From assembly GCA_013299105.1 (NCBI GenBank), contig JAAFJY010000031.1, positions 1 through 64,000 of the forward strand: a DNA stretch of 64,000 nucleotides, written 5' to 3'. How positions within the stretch are numbered: the stretch's first letter is position 1; each line of letters begins with the position of its first letter. This stretch comes from Chitinophagales bacterium (GTDB lineage Bacteria > Bacteroidota > Bacteroidia > Chitinophagales > Saprospiraceae). Shown here piece by piece: positions 7,099 to 16,122 of this stretch. Both the position numbers and the translations under genes were made by a program. The notes under the pieces were generated by a model, which was not told where the DNA came from, made no database searches, and saw nothing but the letters and a program-made list of their open reading frames with translations.

Positions 7099-9615
7099 CT
7101 ACTTATGTTTTCCAATCGAAATCAAGTTGGCGAACAAACGGAAGGCCCCTGGCACTCCAGCAGGCAATTGACGGAACCAGGAATACCCGGTGTAGATGTA
7201 ATAACCCTGGCCATATTTGGCGGCCAACAAGCCCCCATTACGCGCAGGCTCGTTGGGGTCATTGGACGAAAGGATGGCTGTAAAATTAGGATCCCATTCA
7301 CCGGGGAAGTACAAACCGCGCTCTTGCACCCAGCCGCCAAAGTCAGCAGCGCTGATTTTATTGGGGTGGTTGAGCAAGGGGTGTTCGGGAGCGAGGAAGC
7401 GCACCTCAGAATTTTCATCGGTTACGCGGTCGCGTGAGAGTTTGAGCTTGTAAGGCGCTAGCTCCTTGTCGTCGATTTTGTACTCAAAATTGGTGTTGTA
7501 CTGCACAATCAAAGTACCACCTCGACGGGCATATTCCAGCAGGTTTTTCTGGCGAAACTGCAAGGCATCGACCGTGTTGTAGGCTCGGATGCCCATGATT
7601 ACAGCGTCGTATTTCTGCAAGTTTTCGGGCGTGAGGTCTTTTTCCTGCAAAATTTCCACGCGGTAGCCGATTTGATTCAAGCTGGCTGGGATTTCATCCC
7701 CAGCCCCCATCACGTAACCGATCAATTGGCCTTCTTTTTTCAGTTCCACCCTTACCACCTTGGCCTCAGCATCGAGTAAAACCGTTTGAGCAGGGATGTG
7801 GTCGTACTTGATTTCGATCAGTTCTTTTTGGTAAGTTTTGCCATCTACGGTAGCAATGGGGCGTAGTTTACCTTCACTTTGGCCGCTGGTTGGCGTCACC
7901 TGAAAATTGATCATTTGCTCGGCACCTTTTTCAGCGATGCTAAAATCTGCGCTGGCGGGCTCGGCTTTCCAACCTGTAGGCAGGTCGAGTTTCAAGCTTC
8001 CCTTGATGCCACTTTTGCCTGAGCGCACGATCACACTGACGTTTTTGGGCGTGTTGTCGGCAAAAACCAACACTTTTTCAGCTACTTTGGCAAAAACGGG
8101 TGGGATCACCTCAAAGGGGCGATACACTTCGCCTTTTACTGGATCACCATCGCGGTAAACGATGTCGCTGTCGTAGCTGATGCTGACTCCTTCGATTTTG
8201 TACTGGTAGCGGGCTTTGAACTGGCGTGGGGTTTCTGGCAAGCCCCTTAGCAATTGGTCATTCACCGAGTACATGCCTTCTTTGAACTTATCATTCAGCC
8301 AATATGGGTTGGTGTAGGGCAAATCTTTGGGCAAACGAACCTTACGTGGCCAGATCAGGGTTTGGTTGTTGGCCATTGCCTTGTTAAAACTGGTATCGAA
8401 ACCCAAAGGTAGGATGCTGACTTTTTCCAAAACTACATTGACCGGGCTGCGGTTCACCACCTCGGTGCGCACGATCATTTCTTCGCCTGGTGCAGCGGAA
8501 AAATCAGCAGCAGCGGTTTCGTGGTACAAACCCAGGCAAGCCTTGATCACTTCCTTGATGTCGGCATGTTTTACTCTTTTCCAGTAAGAATCGGGCAATT
8601 TGTCGATCATTTGGTAGGCTTTGACCAGATTAGGTACACTGGCCGCAGGGTTGGCAAAGTTGAATTCTTTTTGCACTTTGGCCAGCAATGCTCCGATCGG
8701 CGCTCCACCAGCTACACGGGTCCAGGTGGTATTGATGCCGGAAAAAATGTCCATTTTATCGGTCGGCATGTCACCTTTGATCAAATCGAGGTATTCGTTG
8801 TTGCTGCCCCGAGAACTGAGGCTGCCAAAACCCTGGCAACGATGTGAGCTGCGGCTTTCAGCAGAAATTTCGGTGTTTGACTTGCCCAGGCTGGGGTAAA
8901 AAACGCCCACGTCCACTGGCAAGTACTTGGACTTATCAGCTTTTTCAAATGCCGCACGGCTGCCGAAAAAGAACCAAGAGAGATTCCAGAAAACCCGGCG
9001 AGGCTGCCAGGGCTGCACATGTTGCAATTGTTCAGGATAAACCTTGGGGTCGCCCGTTTTTTCAAAAGCCTCCACCGACAACATGGCCGAAGCAGTATGG
9101 TGACCATGCGTAGTACCTGGCGTGCGGTGGTCAAAGCGGTTGATGATCACATCGGGCTGCCATTTGCGAACAGCCCAAACCAAGTCGGAAAGAACGGCTT
9201 CCTTGTCCCAAATTTGAAAGGTCTCGTCGGGATTTTTAGAAAAACCAAAGTCGTTGGCGCGGGAAAACATTTGCTTACCGCCATCAATTCGGCGAGCTGC
9301 CAAGAGCTCCTGGGTGCGCATGAGGCCCAACAATTCACGGATTTCGGTACCAATCAAGTTTTGGCCACCATCCCCACGGGTCAGCGACAAATAAGCTACA
9401 TTGGCCTTGCGTTCATTGGCCAGGTAAGCGATCAAACTGGTGTTTTCGTCGTCAGGATGCGCAGCCACATACAAGGCTGAGCCTAGAAAATTCAGTTTTT
9501 TGATCGACTCGTAGATCTCCCCACTGTGCTGACGCTTGGGCATTTGTGCACAGAGGGCATTGGAAAAAACGCAACAAAAAAGCGTACAAAAGACAAGACA
9601 CAGAAAATGCTTCAT
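7099..9615 (-). CDS. Secreted PIG-L (LmbE-like) deacetylase with large C-terminal region
   Basis: 838 residues when started at the ATG giving MKHFLCLVFCTLFCCVFS, a signal peptide ending near LCAQ; the frame extends 46 residues further upstream without a signal. The zinc-binding deacetylase signature AAHPDDE is at residues 51-57, followed by LSLTRGDGGQNLIG and the later zinc-ligand segment THGHHTAS (about 175). Family members remove N-acetyl groups from amino-sugars. The long C-terminal part (from about residue 400) is beta-rich and ends in a glutamine-amidotransferase-like region (AVIMGIRAYNT, LIVQYNTN). It leads an operon with the membrane peptide and the symporter, and probably acts in the periplasm on a glycan later imported. 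Confidence 0.88.
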   Translation of the reverse strand: MKHFLCLVFCTLFCCVFSNALCAQMPKRQHSGEIYESIKKLNFLGSALYVAAHPDDENTSLIAYLANERKANVAYLSLTRGDGGQNLIGTEIRELLGLMRTQELLAARRIDGGKQMFSRANDFGFSKNPDETFQIWDKEAVLSDLVWAVRKWQPDVIINRFDHRTPGTTHGHHTASAMLSVEAFEKTGDPKVYPEQLQHVQPWQPRRVFWNLSWFFFGSRAAFEKADKSKYLPVDVGVFYPSLGKSNTEISAESRSSHRCQGFGSLSSRGSNNEYLDLIKGDMPTDKMDIFSGINTTWTRVAGGAPIGALLAKVQKEFNFANPAASVPNLVKAYQMIDKLPDSYWKRVKHADIKEVIKACLGLYHETAAADFSAAPGEEMIVRTEVVNRSPVNVVLEKVSILPLGFDTSFNKAMANNQTLIWPRKVRLPKDLPYTNPYWLNDKFKEGMYSVNDQLLRGLPETPRQFKARYQYKIEGVSISYDSDIVYRDGDPVKGEVYRPFEVIPPVFAKVAEKVLVFADNTPKNVSVIVRSGKSGIKGSLKLDLPTGWKAEPASADFSIAEKGAEQMINFQVTPTSGQSEGKLRPIATVDGKTYQKELIEIKYDHIPAQTVLLDAEAKVVRVELKKEGQLIGYVMGAGDEIPASLNQIGYRVEILQEKDLTPENLQKYDAVIMGIRAYNTVDALQFRQKNLLEYARRGGTLIVQYNTNFEYKIDDKELAPYKLKLSRDRVTDENSEVRFLAPEHPLLNHPNKISAADFGGWVQERGLYFPGEWDPNFTAILSSNDPNEPARNGGLLAAKYGQGYYIYTGYSWFRQLPAGVPGAFRLFANLISIGKHK

Positions 9616-9787
9616 GATTGAGTTAGTTGAGTCGGTGCCGTGCCAGACCTGCTTTTTGTCCCTGGCATGGGCTTGTTTACCACTTTGGCGAAGATAAAAA
9701 AGAACTTTTTTTGCTTCCCCGCTTGTCGGCCAAATACATATTTTACCAAACATACAGCATCATATTTGGTTTTGTTAACTATTTTTG

Positions 9788-9872
9788 AAAATTAGTTGAA
9801 GTGTTGACGTGTTTACATGTTGAAAAGAGGGCCCCTCTGCTCAACTCCTCAATTCCTCAACTCCTCAACCTT
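9788..9872. repeat. R3 inverted 8-9-nt array upstream of the GH57 gene
   Basis: Left units AGTTGAAGTG, TTGACGTG and ATGTTGAAA, a centre GAGGGCCCCTC, and right units CTCAACTCCTCAATTCCTC. It can form a hairpin and ends eight bases before the GH57 start codon, so it would lie in the 5' untranslated region of that gene. Confidence 0.75.
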
Positions 9873-9880
9873 ATCCAAAC

Positions 9881-12286
9881 ATGAAAGCACAAAAATACCT
9901 TTGTATCCACGGCCATTTTTACCAACCGCCGCGGGAAAACGCCTGGCTGGAAGCCATCGAAGTACAGGATTCGGCCAATCCATTCCACGACTGGAACGAG
10001 CGCATCAACTTCGAGTGTTATGCACCCAATACGGCTGCGCGCTTGCTAGACAGCCGCAGACAGATCATCGACATTGTCAACAATTACGCGCACATCAGCT
10101 TTAATTTTGGCCCCACGCTGCTCTCCTGGATGGAAAAAGCCGATCCTGGGGCCTACCAAAGTATTTTACAAGCAGATCGGGAAAGTCAACAGCGCTTTGG
10201 TGGGCATGGTTCGGCGATGGCGCAGGTTTATGGGCACTTGATTTTGCCCCTGGCCAATCGCCGCGACAAAGAAACCCAAGTCATTTGGGGAATCCGCGAT
10301 TTTGAGCACCGTTTTGGCCGAAAACCCCAGGGTATGTGGCTGGCCGAAACCGCTGCCGATACCGAAACCTTGGAAGTGTTGGCCGAGAACGGCATCCAAT
10401 TCACCGTTTTGGCCCCCCGGCAAGGCAAAGCCATTCGAAAAATAGGCGACAAGGACTGGCAAAACCTCCCCCCTGATAGCATTGACCCTCGGCGAGCCTA
10501 TCTTTGTAAATTGCCTTCTGGCAAAAGCATCAACTTGTTTTTTTACCACGGTGGCATCGCCCAAGACGTGGCCTTCAAGGGTTTGCTCAACGATGGCGTC
10601 AATTTTGCCAATGCCATCGGGGCAGCTTTTGAAAACATCGACATGCCGCAATTGATCCATGTGGCGACTGATGGCGAAAGTTACGGCCACCACCACCGTT
10701 ATGGAGAGATGGCCCTGGCCTCGTGTTTGCACCACCTGGAAGAACATACTGATATCCAACTGATCAACTATGCTCAGTTTTTAGAAAAGTTTCCACCGCA
10801 ATGGGAGGCTCAAATCCACGAGAACAGCTCCTGGAGTTGTGTGCATGGCGTGGAGCGCTGGCGCAGCAATTGCGGCTGCAACAGCGGTGGAAAACCTGGC
10901 TGGACCCAAACCTGGCGTGCGCCCTTGCGCGAAACCCTGGACTGGCTGAGAGACGAGTTGATCCCGATCTATGAGCTAAAAACCAAAGACCTGCTCAAAG
11001 ACCCTTGGGATGCCAGAAATGCCTACATCAACGTGGTTTTGAACCGGAGTGAGCACAATTTGGATCATTTTTTCAAAAAACATGCTGCGAAAACTTTAAC
11101 TGAGGAAAATAAAATCTTGCTATTACGTTGTTTGGAAATGCAACGCCAGGCCATGCAGATGTTTACCAGTTGTGGTTGGTTTTTTGACGAAATTTCTGGC
11201 CTGGAAACCGATCAAATCTTGCAATACGCCAACAGGGCCATCAACTACGCCGAACAGATATCAGGCTACAACCTGCATCCCGATTTTTTTTCCCGCTTGG
11301 AAAAAATCCCCAGTAATTTCCACGCCAATGGTGCGGTGAGTTACCTGCGCAATGTAGTGCCAGCCAGGGTGGATTTGGCGCGGGTAGGTATGCACTACGC
11401 AGCCTCTTCCTTGTTTGAAGCGTATCCTGAAAAACTGGAAATTTTCAATTACGTGATGGAAAGCGAGGTTTTTCAGCGCATTGAAGGTGGGCACCAGCGC
11501 TTGGCTTTTGGCCGTACGGTGGTACGTTCCAAGGTTACACTATCAGAAAAGTTTTTCAGCTTCGCGGTGGTGTACCTGGGGCAAAACAACCTCATTGGCC
11601 ACATTGCGATGGAAATGCCCCCTGAGCGCTTCCAGGGGATGTCGGAAAGATTGGTCTTGGCTTTCAAAGGCACCGAACTGGGTGATGTGGTAGGCATCAT
11701 GCAGGACTATTTTGGACCAGAACGCTTTAGTTTTTGGCATTTGTTCCGTGATGAAAAGCGAAAAATCCTAAACCAAATCACCAAGGAAAGCCTGCTCGGC
11801 GCTGAAATCACCTACCGCGAGATCTACAAAGACAATTACCAGCTCATGACGGGCATCATGCTTAGCAACATCCCCGTGCCCGACACTTACTTATCGGCAG
11901 TCAAATTTGTGCTCAACCAAGACCTGCGCGCCATTTTTGCCAAAGGTGGTACTTTGAAAATCAGGGCCTTGCAGCAAGTGAGCGACGAGTTCAAAAAATG
12001 GGGTCTCAAACCCGAAAACCAGCCCGAACTGCGCTACGTGGTGAGTGAAAGGCTGCATTACGAAATACTGCGCATCCTGCGCGATGGCCCTGCCGCCCTG
12101 GAACGCATTCAAGCCTTGAACAAAGCCATCCGCATCGTAGAAGAAATCCCACTGGAAATGAACACCTGGAAAAGTCAAAACCTATATTTTTCCAAGCGCA
12201 AGGATGCGCTGGTGATGCAGCAAAGTGAGGAATGGCAAAAGGAATGGACCCGCTTGGGTGATGGGTTGGGGGTTCGAGTTGGGTGA
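9881..12286 (+). CDS. Glycoside hydrolase family 57 protein with DUF3536 region
   Basis: An 801-residue cytoplasmic protein without a signal peptide. The N-terminal half is a GH57 catalytic (beta/alpha)7 barrel. The family's N-terminal metal/substrate motif appears as IHGHFYQPP (9-17), the nucleophile region as GMWLAETAAD (E156), and a later conserved segment as HVATDGESYGHHHRYGE. The C-terminal half matches the DUF3536 region that follows this GH57 subtype in many bacteria (SSWSCVHGVERWRSNCGCN and beyond). GH57 enzymes act on alpha-glucans (amylase, branching or transglycosylase activity); the exact reaction cannot be told from sequence. It converges with the restriction enzyme gene, with only 13 bases between the stops. 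Confidence 0.9.
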   Translation: MKAQKYLCIHGHFYQPPRENAWLEAIEVQDSANPFHDWNERINFECYAPNTAARLLDSRRQIIDIVNNYAHISFNFGPTLLSWMEKADPGAYQSILQADRESQQRFGGHGSAMAQVYGHLILPLANRRDKETQVIWGIRDFEHRFGRKPQGMWLAETAADTETLEVLAENGIQFTVLAPRQGKAIRKIGDKDWQNLPPDSIDPRRAYLCKLPSGKSINLFFYHGGIAQDVAFKGLLNDGVNFANAIGAAFENIDMPQLIHVATDGESYGHHHRYGEMALASCLHHLEEHTDIQLINYAQFLEKFPPQWEAQIHENSSWSCVHGVERWRSNCGCNSGGKPGWTQTWRAPLRETLDWLRDELIPIYELKTKDLLKDPWDARNAYINVVLNRSEHNLDHFFKKHAAKTLTEENKILLLRCLEMQRQAMQMFTSCGWFFDEISGLETDQILQYANRAINYAEQISGYNLHPDFFSRLEKIPSNFHANGAVSYLRNVVPARVDLARVGMHYAASSLFEAYPEKLEIFNYVMESEVFQRIEGGHQRLAFGRTVVRSKVTLSEKFFSFAVVYLGQNNLIGHIAMEMPPERFQGMSERLVLAFKGTELGDVVGIMQDYFGPERFSFWHLFRDEKRKILNQITKESLLGAEITYREIYKDNYQLMTGIMLSNIPVPDTYLSAVKFVLNQDLRAIFAKGGTLKIRALQQVSDEFKKWGLKPENQPELRYVVSERLHYEILRILRDGPAALERIQALNKAIRIVEEIPLEMNTWKSQNLYFSKRKDALVMQQSEEWQKEWTRLGDGLGVRVG

Positions 12287-12299
12287 GAAGCTGATTAAA

Positions 12300-13403
12300 T
12301 TATAGCAAAATCCGGTTGATTGGCCTTTTACCTGCTAATCGCGAAATCAATACTTCGATTGGGGGCAAAAGCGGGGTTCTGATCATATCTGAAAAACTGG
12401 GTTTTGCACGATTATCGTCTGCCGAAATTTTACCAGAAAAAAGGTGCTTGAGCTGTAATTCAATCGACCCATTGGCATTGCTTGACTTTTCACCGTAGCC
12501 AAAACTCAAAAGGTTGACTTCTGATAAGTCTTGAGCAGTAAATTTTCTCAAATCAAGCGCGGTCGAAGCAGTAATGTAGTCCGCCAAATTGTCTTGTATC
12601 AACCACAAAGCACTACCTCCCCAGTTCATAGCCACCTCCGATTTAACGATCAATTGGCTGAGCATTCTCGCCCAAACTTGCCGTTTATTGATATTTGGTG
12701 CTGTATGTGGTTTGCCTAGTATTGCGTCTTCAAAGGCTTGAGGAATGGTGCTTCGATTCGATTTATTACCACCTGAAGTACTGGAAGTCATGATTTCGAT
12801 GATGCTAGGCTTGCCAATCGGAAAGTCTTCTACAAAATCGTATTTGCCTCTCTTTGCTATCGTATATCCAGCTTTGATCAACACCTTCTTCCAATCTGAC
12901 CAGTCCCCACCAAGTAAGCTGACAATTTCGGGTTCGACTGAAAGACCAATTGGCACAACAATGTAATCAAAGGTGTAGTGAAATGATTTTTCGCCGATGT
13001 CCGAGACTTCATCTATCACGAATTTAACTTCGGACCAAACTCCTAATACGGTTCCCTCAGGGTAGCTCAAAAGCTTCAAAATTTCACGCTTTGCGTTGGC
13101 TTGACTGGTGTCATTATTAGCAGTTTCAGCCCCCAAAGCCAACAAACGTCGAGGGCAAACTATCCAAGGCGACTCTTCTTGTTTTAGTTGAATTGAGCAA
13201 ACTCCAGAAGCGACTGAAGCCTGGTCATCAAAGTATTTTTTCAACCCTGGGTTAATGTTCAAATCGATTTGTGATGCATACCGATTGCCGCCACCGTCAC
13301 ATTTCACACCTGTAAAAGGGCATTTAGCAGTTTTTCGACAGCTTAGAGCCTCTTTGGTTTGCACCTCGATGGGGAAGCCAAACAACTCAAAAATTTGTGG
13401 CAT
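12300..13403 (-). CDS. NotI-like type II restriction endonuclease
   Basis: 367 residues. The N-terminal region has five cysteines, four of which (CPFTGVKC at 28 and 35, VCSIQ at 69, IVCPRR at 83) are placed like the iron-binding Cys4 site of the NotI family. The conserved block KCDGGGNRYAS is also typical. Further on are a PD-(D/E)XK-like SEVKF and the family block PSIIEIMTSSTSGGNKS, then NINKRQVWARMLSQ and WLIQDNLADYI. The family cuts rare GC-rich palindromes, but the site of this enzyme cannot be read from sequence. The start overlaps the end of the methyltransferase gene by 17 bases, so modification is translated first, as expected for a safe restriction-modification order. Confidence 0.8.
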   Translation of the reverse strand: MPQIFELFGFPIEVQTKEALSCRKTAKCPFTGVKCDGGGNRYASQIDLNINPGLKKYFDDQASVASGVCSIQLKQEESPWIVCPRRLLALGAETANNDTSQANAKREILKLLSYPEGTVLGVWSEVKFVIDEVSDIGEKSFHYTFDYIVVPIGLSVEPEIVSLLGGDWSDWKKVLIKAGYTIAKRGKYDFVEDFPIGKPSIIEIMTSSTSGGNKSNRSTIPQAFEDAILGKPHTAPNINKRQVWARMLSQLIVKSEVAMNWGGSALWLIQDNLADYITASTALDLRKFTAQDLSEVNLLSFGYGEKSSNANGSIELQLKHLFSGKISADDNRAKPSFSDMIRTPLLPPIEVLISRLAGKRPINRILL

Positions 13404-14523
13404 GACTTAGTTTTTTCTCCAAAGCTTCTAAAATTGCAACAGCAATTGATTTAGCAACTGGAGGGGGAACAGAATTGGCAACTTGGCGGTGCTGATCGAG
13501 AAACCGTACTCGGCCTGAACGTCCACGAATGGGCCCTTTGAGTACATAATCATCTGGATAACCGTGAATGCGCATGTATTCACGTGGGGTTAGATAACGA
13601 TTCTCAATTGGGTGAAAAAATATTTCTCCACAACGCAAAGTATTTGAGGCCTGCGTTCTCGATAAGCGTTTAAATTTAGTGGTATCTTTTTTGGTCAGGC
13701 TCTTTCTTTGTTCAATGGGCAAATGCATTTCGCGGGCCAAGTGAGAACCCTCTCCTACTCCATTGATTCTGAATCGATCACCTGCTGGTGTTACATCTAA
13801 ATGGCTGTTTTCTGGAATAGTTCCATTGATTGGAAGGGGCTTTGGTAAATCAGTTATGACTTCGCCAACTGTTTTATACGGATTCAGCGCAAATAAGCCC
13901 TTCCCATCTATTTTTTCTTCACTATTGGTAGCCAAAGGGAACTGGAAGTTATTTGGCTTTGGAGTTGCTACGATAAATACCCTCTGCCGGAGTTGGGGTA
14001 CTCCATATTCGGCGGCGTTGATGATTTTCCATTTAGGAACATAGCCAATACCTTCTAATCCAGTGAGTAATTGCTCAAATACTCCTCCAGCCTTACCTAA
14101 TTCATCAGGGGCATTGAGAAGGCCTTTTACTTGCTCAATCATAATGGCTTTAGGTCGAAATACCTCAGCAAATCTTAGCATTTCAAAGAGCAACATCCCT
14201 CGGTCGTCGTTCAGACTATTGCGTTTACCGATTTGAGAAAAGGCTTGACAAGGAGGACCACCACATAGCAAGTCCAATTTTCCAGCCTTTAAGCCTAAAT
14301 CTTGCATCAATGCATGAGGATTGAGTTTGCTAATATCTTGCTCCACTACTACCGTTTTACTTTGAATACGGTTGATATTGGCCCGCAACGTTTCACAGGC
14401 ATAGGGGTCTAATTCTACACAAGCCAACACATCGAACCCAGCCTGTGTAATGCCTAGGTCTAGTCCGCCACAACCTGAAAAAAGTGATACTGCTTTAAAT
14501 TTTTCGATTCTAGTGGCTAACAT
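13387..14523 (-). CDS. C5-cytosine DNA methyltransferase of the adjacent restriction system
   Basis: 378 residues with the ordered motifs of Dcm-type enzymes. Motif I is SLFSGCGGLDLG (13-24), which binds AdoMet. Motif IV is GGPPCQAFSQIGKR, with the catalytic cysteine. Motif VI is IMIEQVKGLL, where the usual ENV reads EQV. Motif VIII is VPQLRQRVFIVAT, and motif X is RQVANSVPPPVAKSIA. It methylates cytosine at C5 and should protect host DNA from the NotI-like enzyme encoded by the overlapping downstream gene. The minus-strand start is ATG at 14523. Upstream lie two tandem 140-bp repeat units, with nothing else between this gene and the next at 15184. Confidence 0.93.
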   Translation of the reverse strand: MLATRIEKFKAVSLFSGCGGLDLGITQAGFDVLACVELDPYACETLRANINRIQSKTVVVEQDISKLNPHALMQDLGLKAGKLDLLCGGPPCQAFSQIGKRNSLNDDRGMLLFEMLRFAEVFRPKAIMIEQVKGLLNAPDELGKAGGVFEQLLTGLEGIGYVPKWKIINAAEYGVPQLRQRVFIVATPKPNNFQFPLATNSEEKIDGKGLFALNPYKTVGEVITDLPKPLPINGTIPENSHLDVTPAGDRFRINGVGEGSHLAREMHLPIEQRKSLTKKDTTKFKRLSRTQASNTLRCGEIFFHPIENRYLTPREYMRIHGYPDDYVLKGPIRGRSGRVRFLDQHRQVANSVPPPVAKSIAVAILEALEKKLSHATNF

Positions 14524-14675
14524 CTCTAGATTTTTGCTTTGTTTTTAAGACCCCACACCAAGGACCAAATTTAGGAATACCTGAAGACTATTACAAGTTG
14601 TCCTGGGGCATATTTTAAAAATTTTTGTTTCCGGTACAAAACCTCGAATTAGAAAGATTTATTTGTGGCCTATTG

Positions 14676-14960
14676 CTTAGTAGTTTGTTTTTTAAGTTCG
14701 CTAAACTATCGAAAACAAGTTTTTGAATTGAAGCGTTAAGCGCGTCAATCTTTTTAGCCTATTATCTCTACCAATCAGTAGGGGAGATAATTACAAGAAC
14801 TTAAAAAACGCTGCACTTAGTAGTTTGTTTTTTAAGTTCGCTAAACCATCGTAAATGAGTTTTTGCATTAAAGAGGTAAGTACGTCAGCCCTTTTGCCAG
14901 TTCAGCTCCGCCAATCAGTAGGGGAGATAATTACGAAAACTTAAAAAACGCTGTACTTAG
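14676..14960. repeat. Two tandem 140-bp direct repeats with terminal inverted arms
   Basis: Unit 1 is 14676-14815 and unit 2 is 14816-14955; the 5-mer CTTAG begins each unit and follows the second. Each unit opens with GTTTTTTAAGTTC and closes with (G)AACTTAAAAAAC, an inverted pair of 12-13 bp that could form a closing stem. Between them are strongly conserved ends (TTCGCTAAAC..., CCAATCAGTAGGGGAGATAA) and a diverged middle of about 35 bases. The exact length and conserved ends suggest either a pair of structured RNAs or a MITE-like element with CTTAG as target duplication. They sit upstream of the restriction-modification operon. Confidence 0.85.
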
Positions 14961-14994
14961 TAACGGTTCAAAAATAAACCTTTCCAGTTTTTGA

Positions 14995-15140
14995 GACGTA
15001 TGCAAGTCAACGTAACGGACAACGTCATGCTGGAAATCCGCGTCATCCGCGTCATCCGCGTCATCCGCGTCATCCGCGTGCTAAAAACGGCCTCGCGCAG
15101 CGAGGACATGATTGATAAAGTACGCAGTTGCGATTTGGTA
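14995..15140. repeat. R2 modular repeat, copy c, with 9-nt tandem array
   Basis: Core ACGTCATGCTGGAAATC, then five perfect or near-perfect units of ATCCGCGTC (15036-15080), then the hairpin-like GCCTCGCGCAGCGAGG. Same order of modules as the other short R2 copies, but with the tandem expanded. Confidence 0.75.
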
Positions 15141-15183
15141 AGGTTTATTCGTGGCTTGTCACTAAACTTTCCAAGCCTCCTCC

Positions 15184-16056
15184 TCACCCCTTCTTCCGAT
15201 TCAATCCAAAACTAAAATCCGCATTCCCAACATAAGGCTGACCCTGGGGGTCCAAAAAAATCAAAACGCCCTCTCCTATTTGCATCAGCGACATGCTTTG
15301 GTTCATGCCTTCAAATTGCAGTTTCAACACTGGGTTCTCGCCTTGATTTTGGACCATCCATTGCCCATTGGTCTGATCGGCTTGGCGAAAAATGCGCTTC
15401 ATGACGAAGGTTCCCGCTTGGGAGTTTGCCTCAGTTTGTTGAAAAGTGATGCGCCATTTGAGCTTGATACAAGCGCTAGAAGTACCCAAATCCAAGGCCT
15501 TGGACATTTCAGCACAGGGCGTGCGCCCATCGTAGGTGGCCTGCAATTGGTCTTTTTTAAACAAAGAGAAAGCAAGCGTTTTTACGAAAAAAACCTTTTG
15601 GGAAAGCAAAACAGGTTGCCGATTCAAACAATAACTCCAGCCGCCATTGCCGATTCTGAGCTGGTTCTGATCATCAAGAAAATGCAGTAGATTGGAGTGA
15701 ATTTGACGCAGGTGGAGGTCTAGGCCAGAAGCTTGCAAGTGTATAATCGGGCCTTGAGCATCTGGTGAGGTGGTATATTGGCCTTTGAATTGGCGGCTCT
15801 CGCCTCCATTGATGAAGCCCAAGGTGTTGTTTTGGCCTAAGCCATAGTTAATTTTTAGCTCAAACTGACCTTGTTCGGGTTTTTGGTGATACAAAGTGAT
15901 TTGCCATCGAACGAAGTCAATGGTGGCAATGGTGTCGATGCCTAAATGCAATTTGAGCTCGGCATCACAAGGGGTACTAGCGGTATAAAATGAGACTGGC
16001 TGGGCCTTCAGGACTAGGCAAGCACAAAACACAAAAGAAGCAATGAATAAGCGCAT
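15184..16056 (-). CDS. Secreted protein with two homologous domains, function unknown
   Basis: 290 residues with a signal peptide (MRLFIASFVFCACLVLKAQ). The mature part is an internal duplication. Domain 1 (about 20-150) has TPCDAELKLHLGI, FVRWQITLYHQK, GPIIHLQASGLDLHLRQI and GNGGWSYCLNR. Domain 2 (about 180-290) has TPCAEMSKALDLG, LKWRITFQQTEA, NPVLKLQFEGMNQSMSLMQI and NADFSFGLNR. The pattern of beta strands, a CPC-like Cys and a terminal FSF/SYC-LNR resembles small periplasmic beta-barrel lipoproteins of the NlpE or META kind, but I do not recognise the family. It stands alone on the minus strand. Confidence 0.7.
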   Translation of the reverse strand: MRLFIASFVFCACLVLKAQPVSFYTASTPCDAELKLHLGIDTIATIDFVRWQITLYHQKPEQGQFELKINYGLGQNNTLGFINGGESRQFKGQYTTSPDAQGPIIHLQASGLDLHLRQIHSNLLHFLDDQNQLRIGNGGWSYCLNRQPVLLSQKVFFVKTLAFSLFKKDQLQATYDGRTPCAEMSKALDLGTSSACIKLKWRITFQQTEANSQAGTFVMKRIFRQADQTNGQWMVQNQGENPVLKLQFEGMNQSMSLMQIGEGVLIFLDPQGQPYVGNADFSFGLNRKKG

Positions 16057-16122
16057 GTACTGGAAATGAGCAGATAAAAGCCTGAATGTAGGTATTTTAG
16101 CTCAAATTCCCAAATCAAGGGA

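Larger units (their letters stand above)
14524..15183. other. 660-bp gene-free region: tandem 140-bp units and R2 copy c
   Basis: Holds no supported protein gene. From the methyltransferase side it contains about 150 bp of plain AT-rich sequence (likely promoter region), then two 140-bp direct repeats (14676-14960), then R2 copy c with a perfect 9-nt tandem array. Confidence 0.7.

Noticed and set aside
14676-14960. Tandem 140-bp units as a CRISPR or type III toxin-antitoxin RNA
   Set aside because: Only two units, far longer than CRISPR repeats or ToxI-like repeats, and no toxin gene adjacent.
15036-15080. Short direct repeats as a CRISPR array
   Set aside because: Units are 9 nt with no spacers and no cas genes nearby; they are the tandem module of R2.
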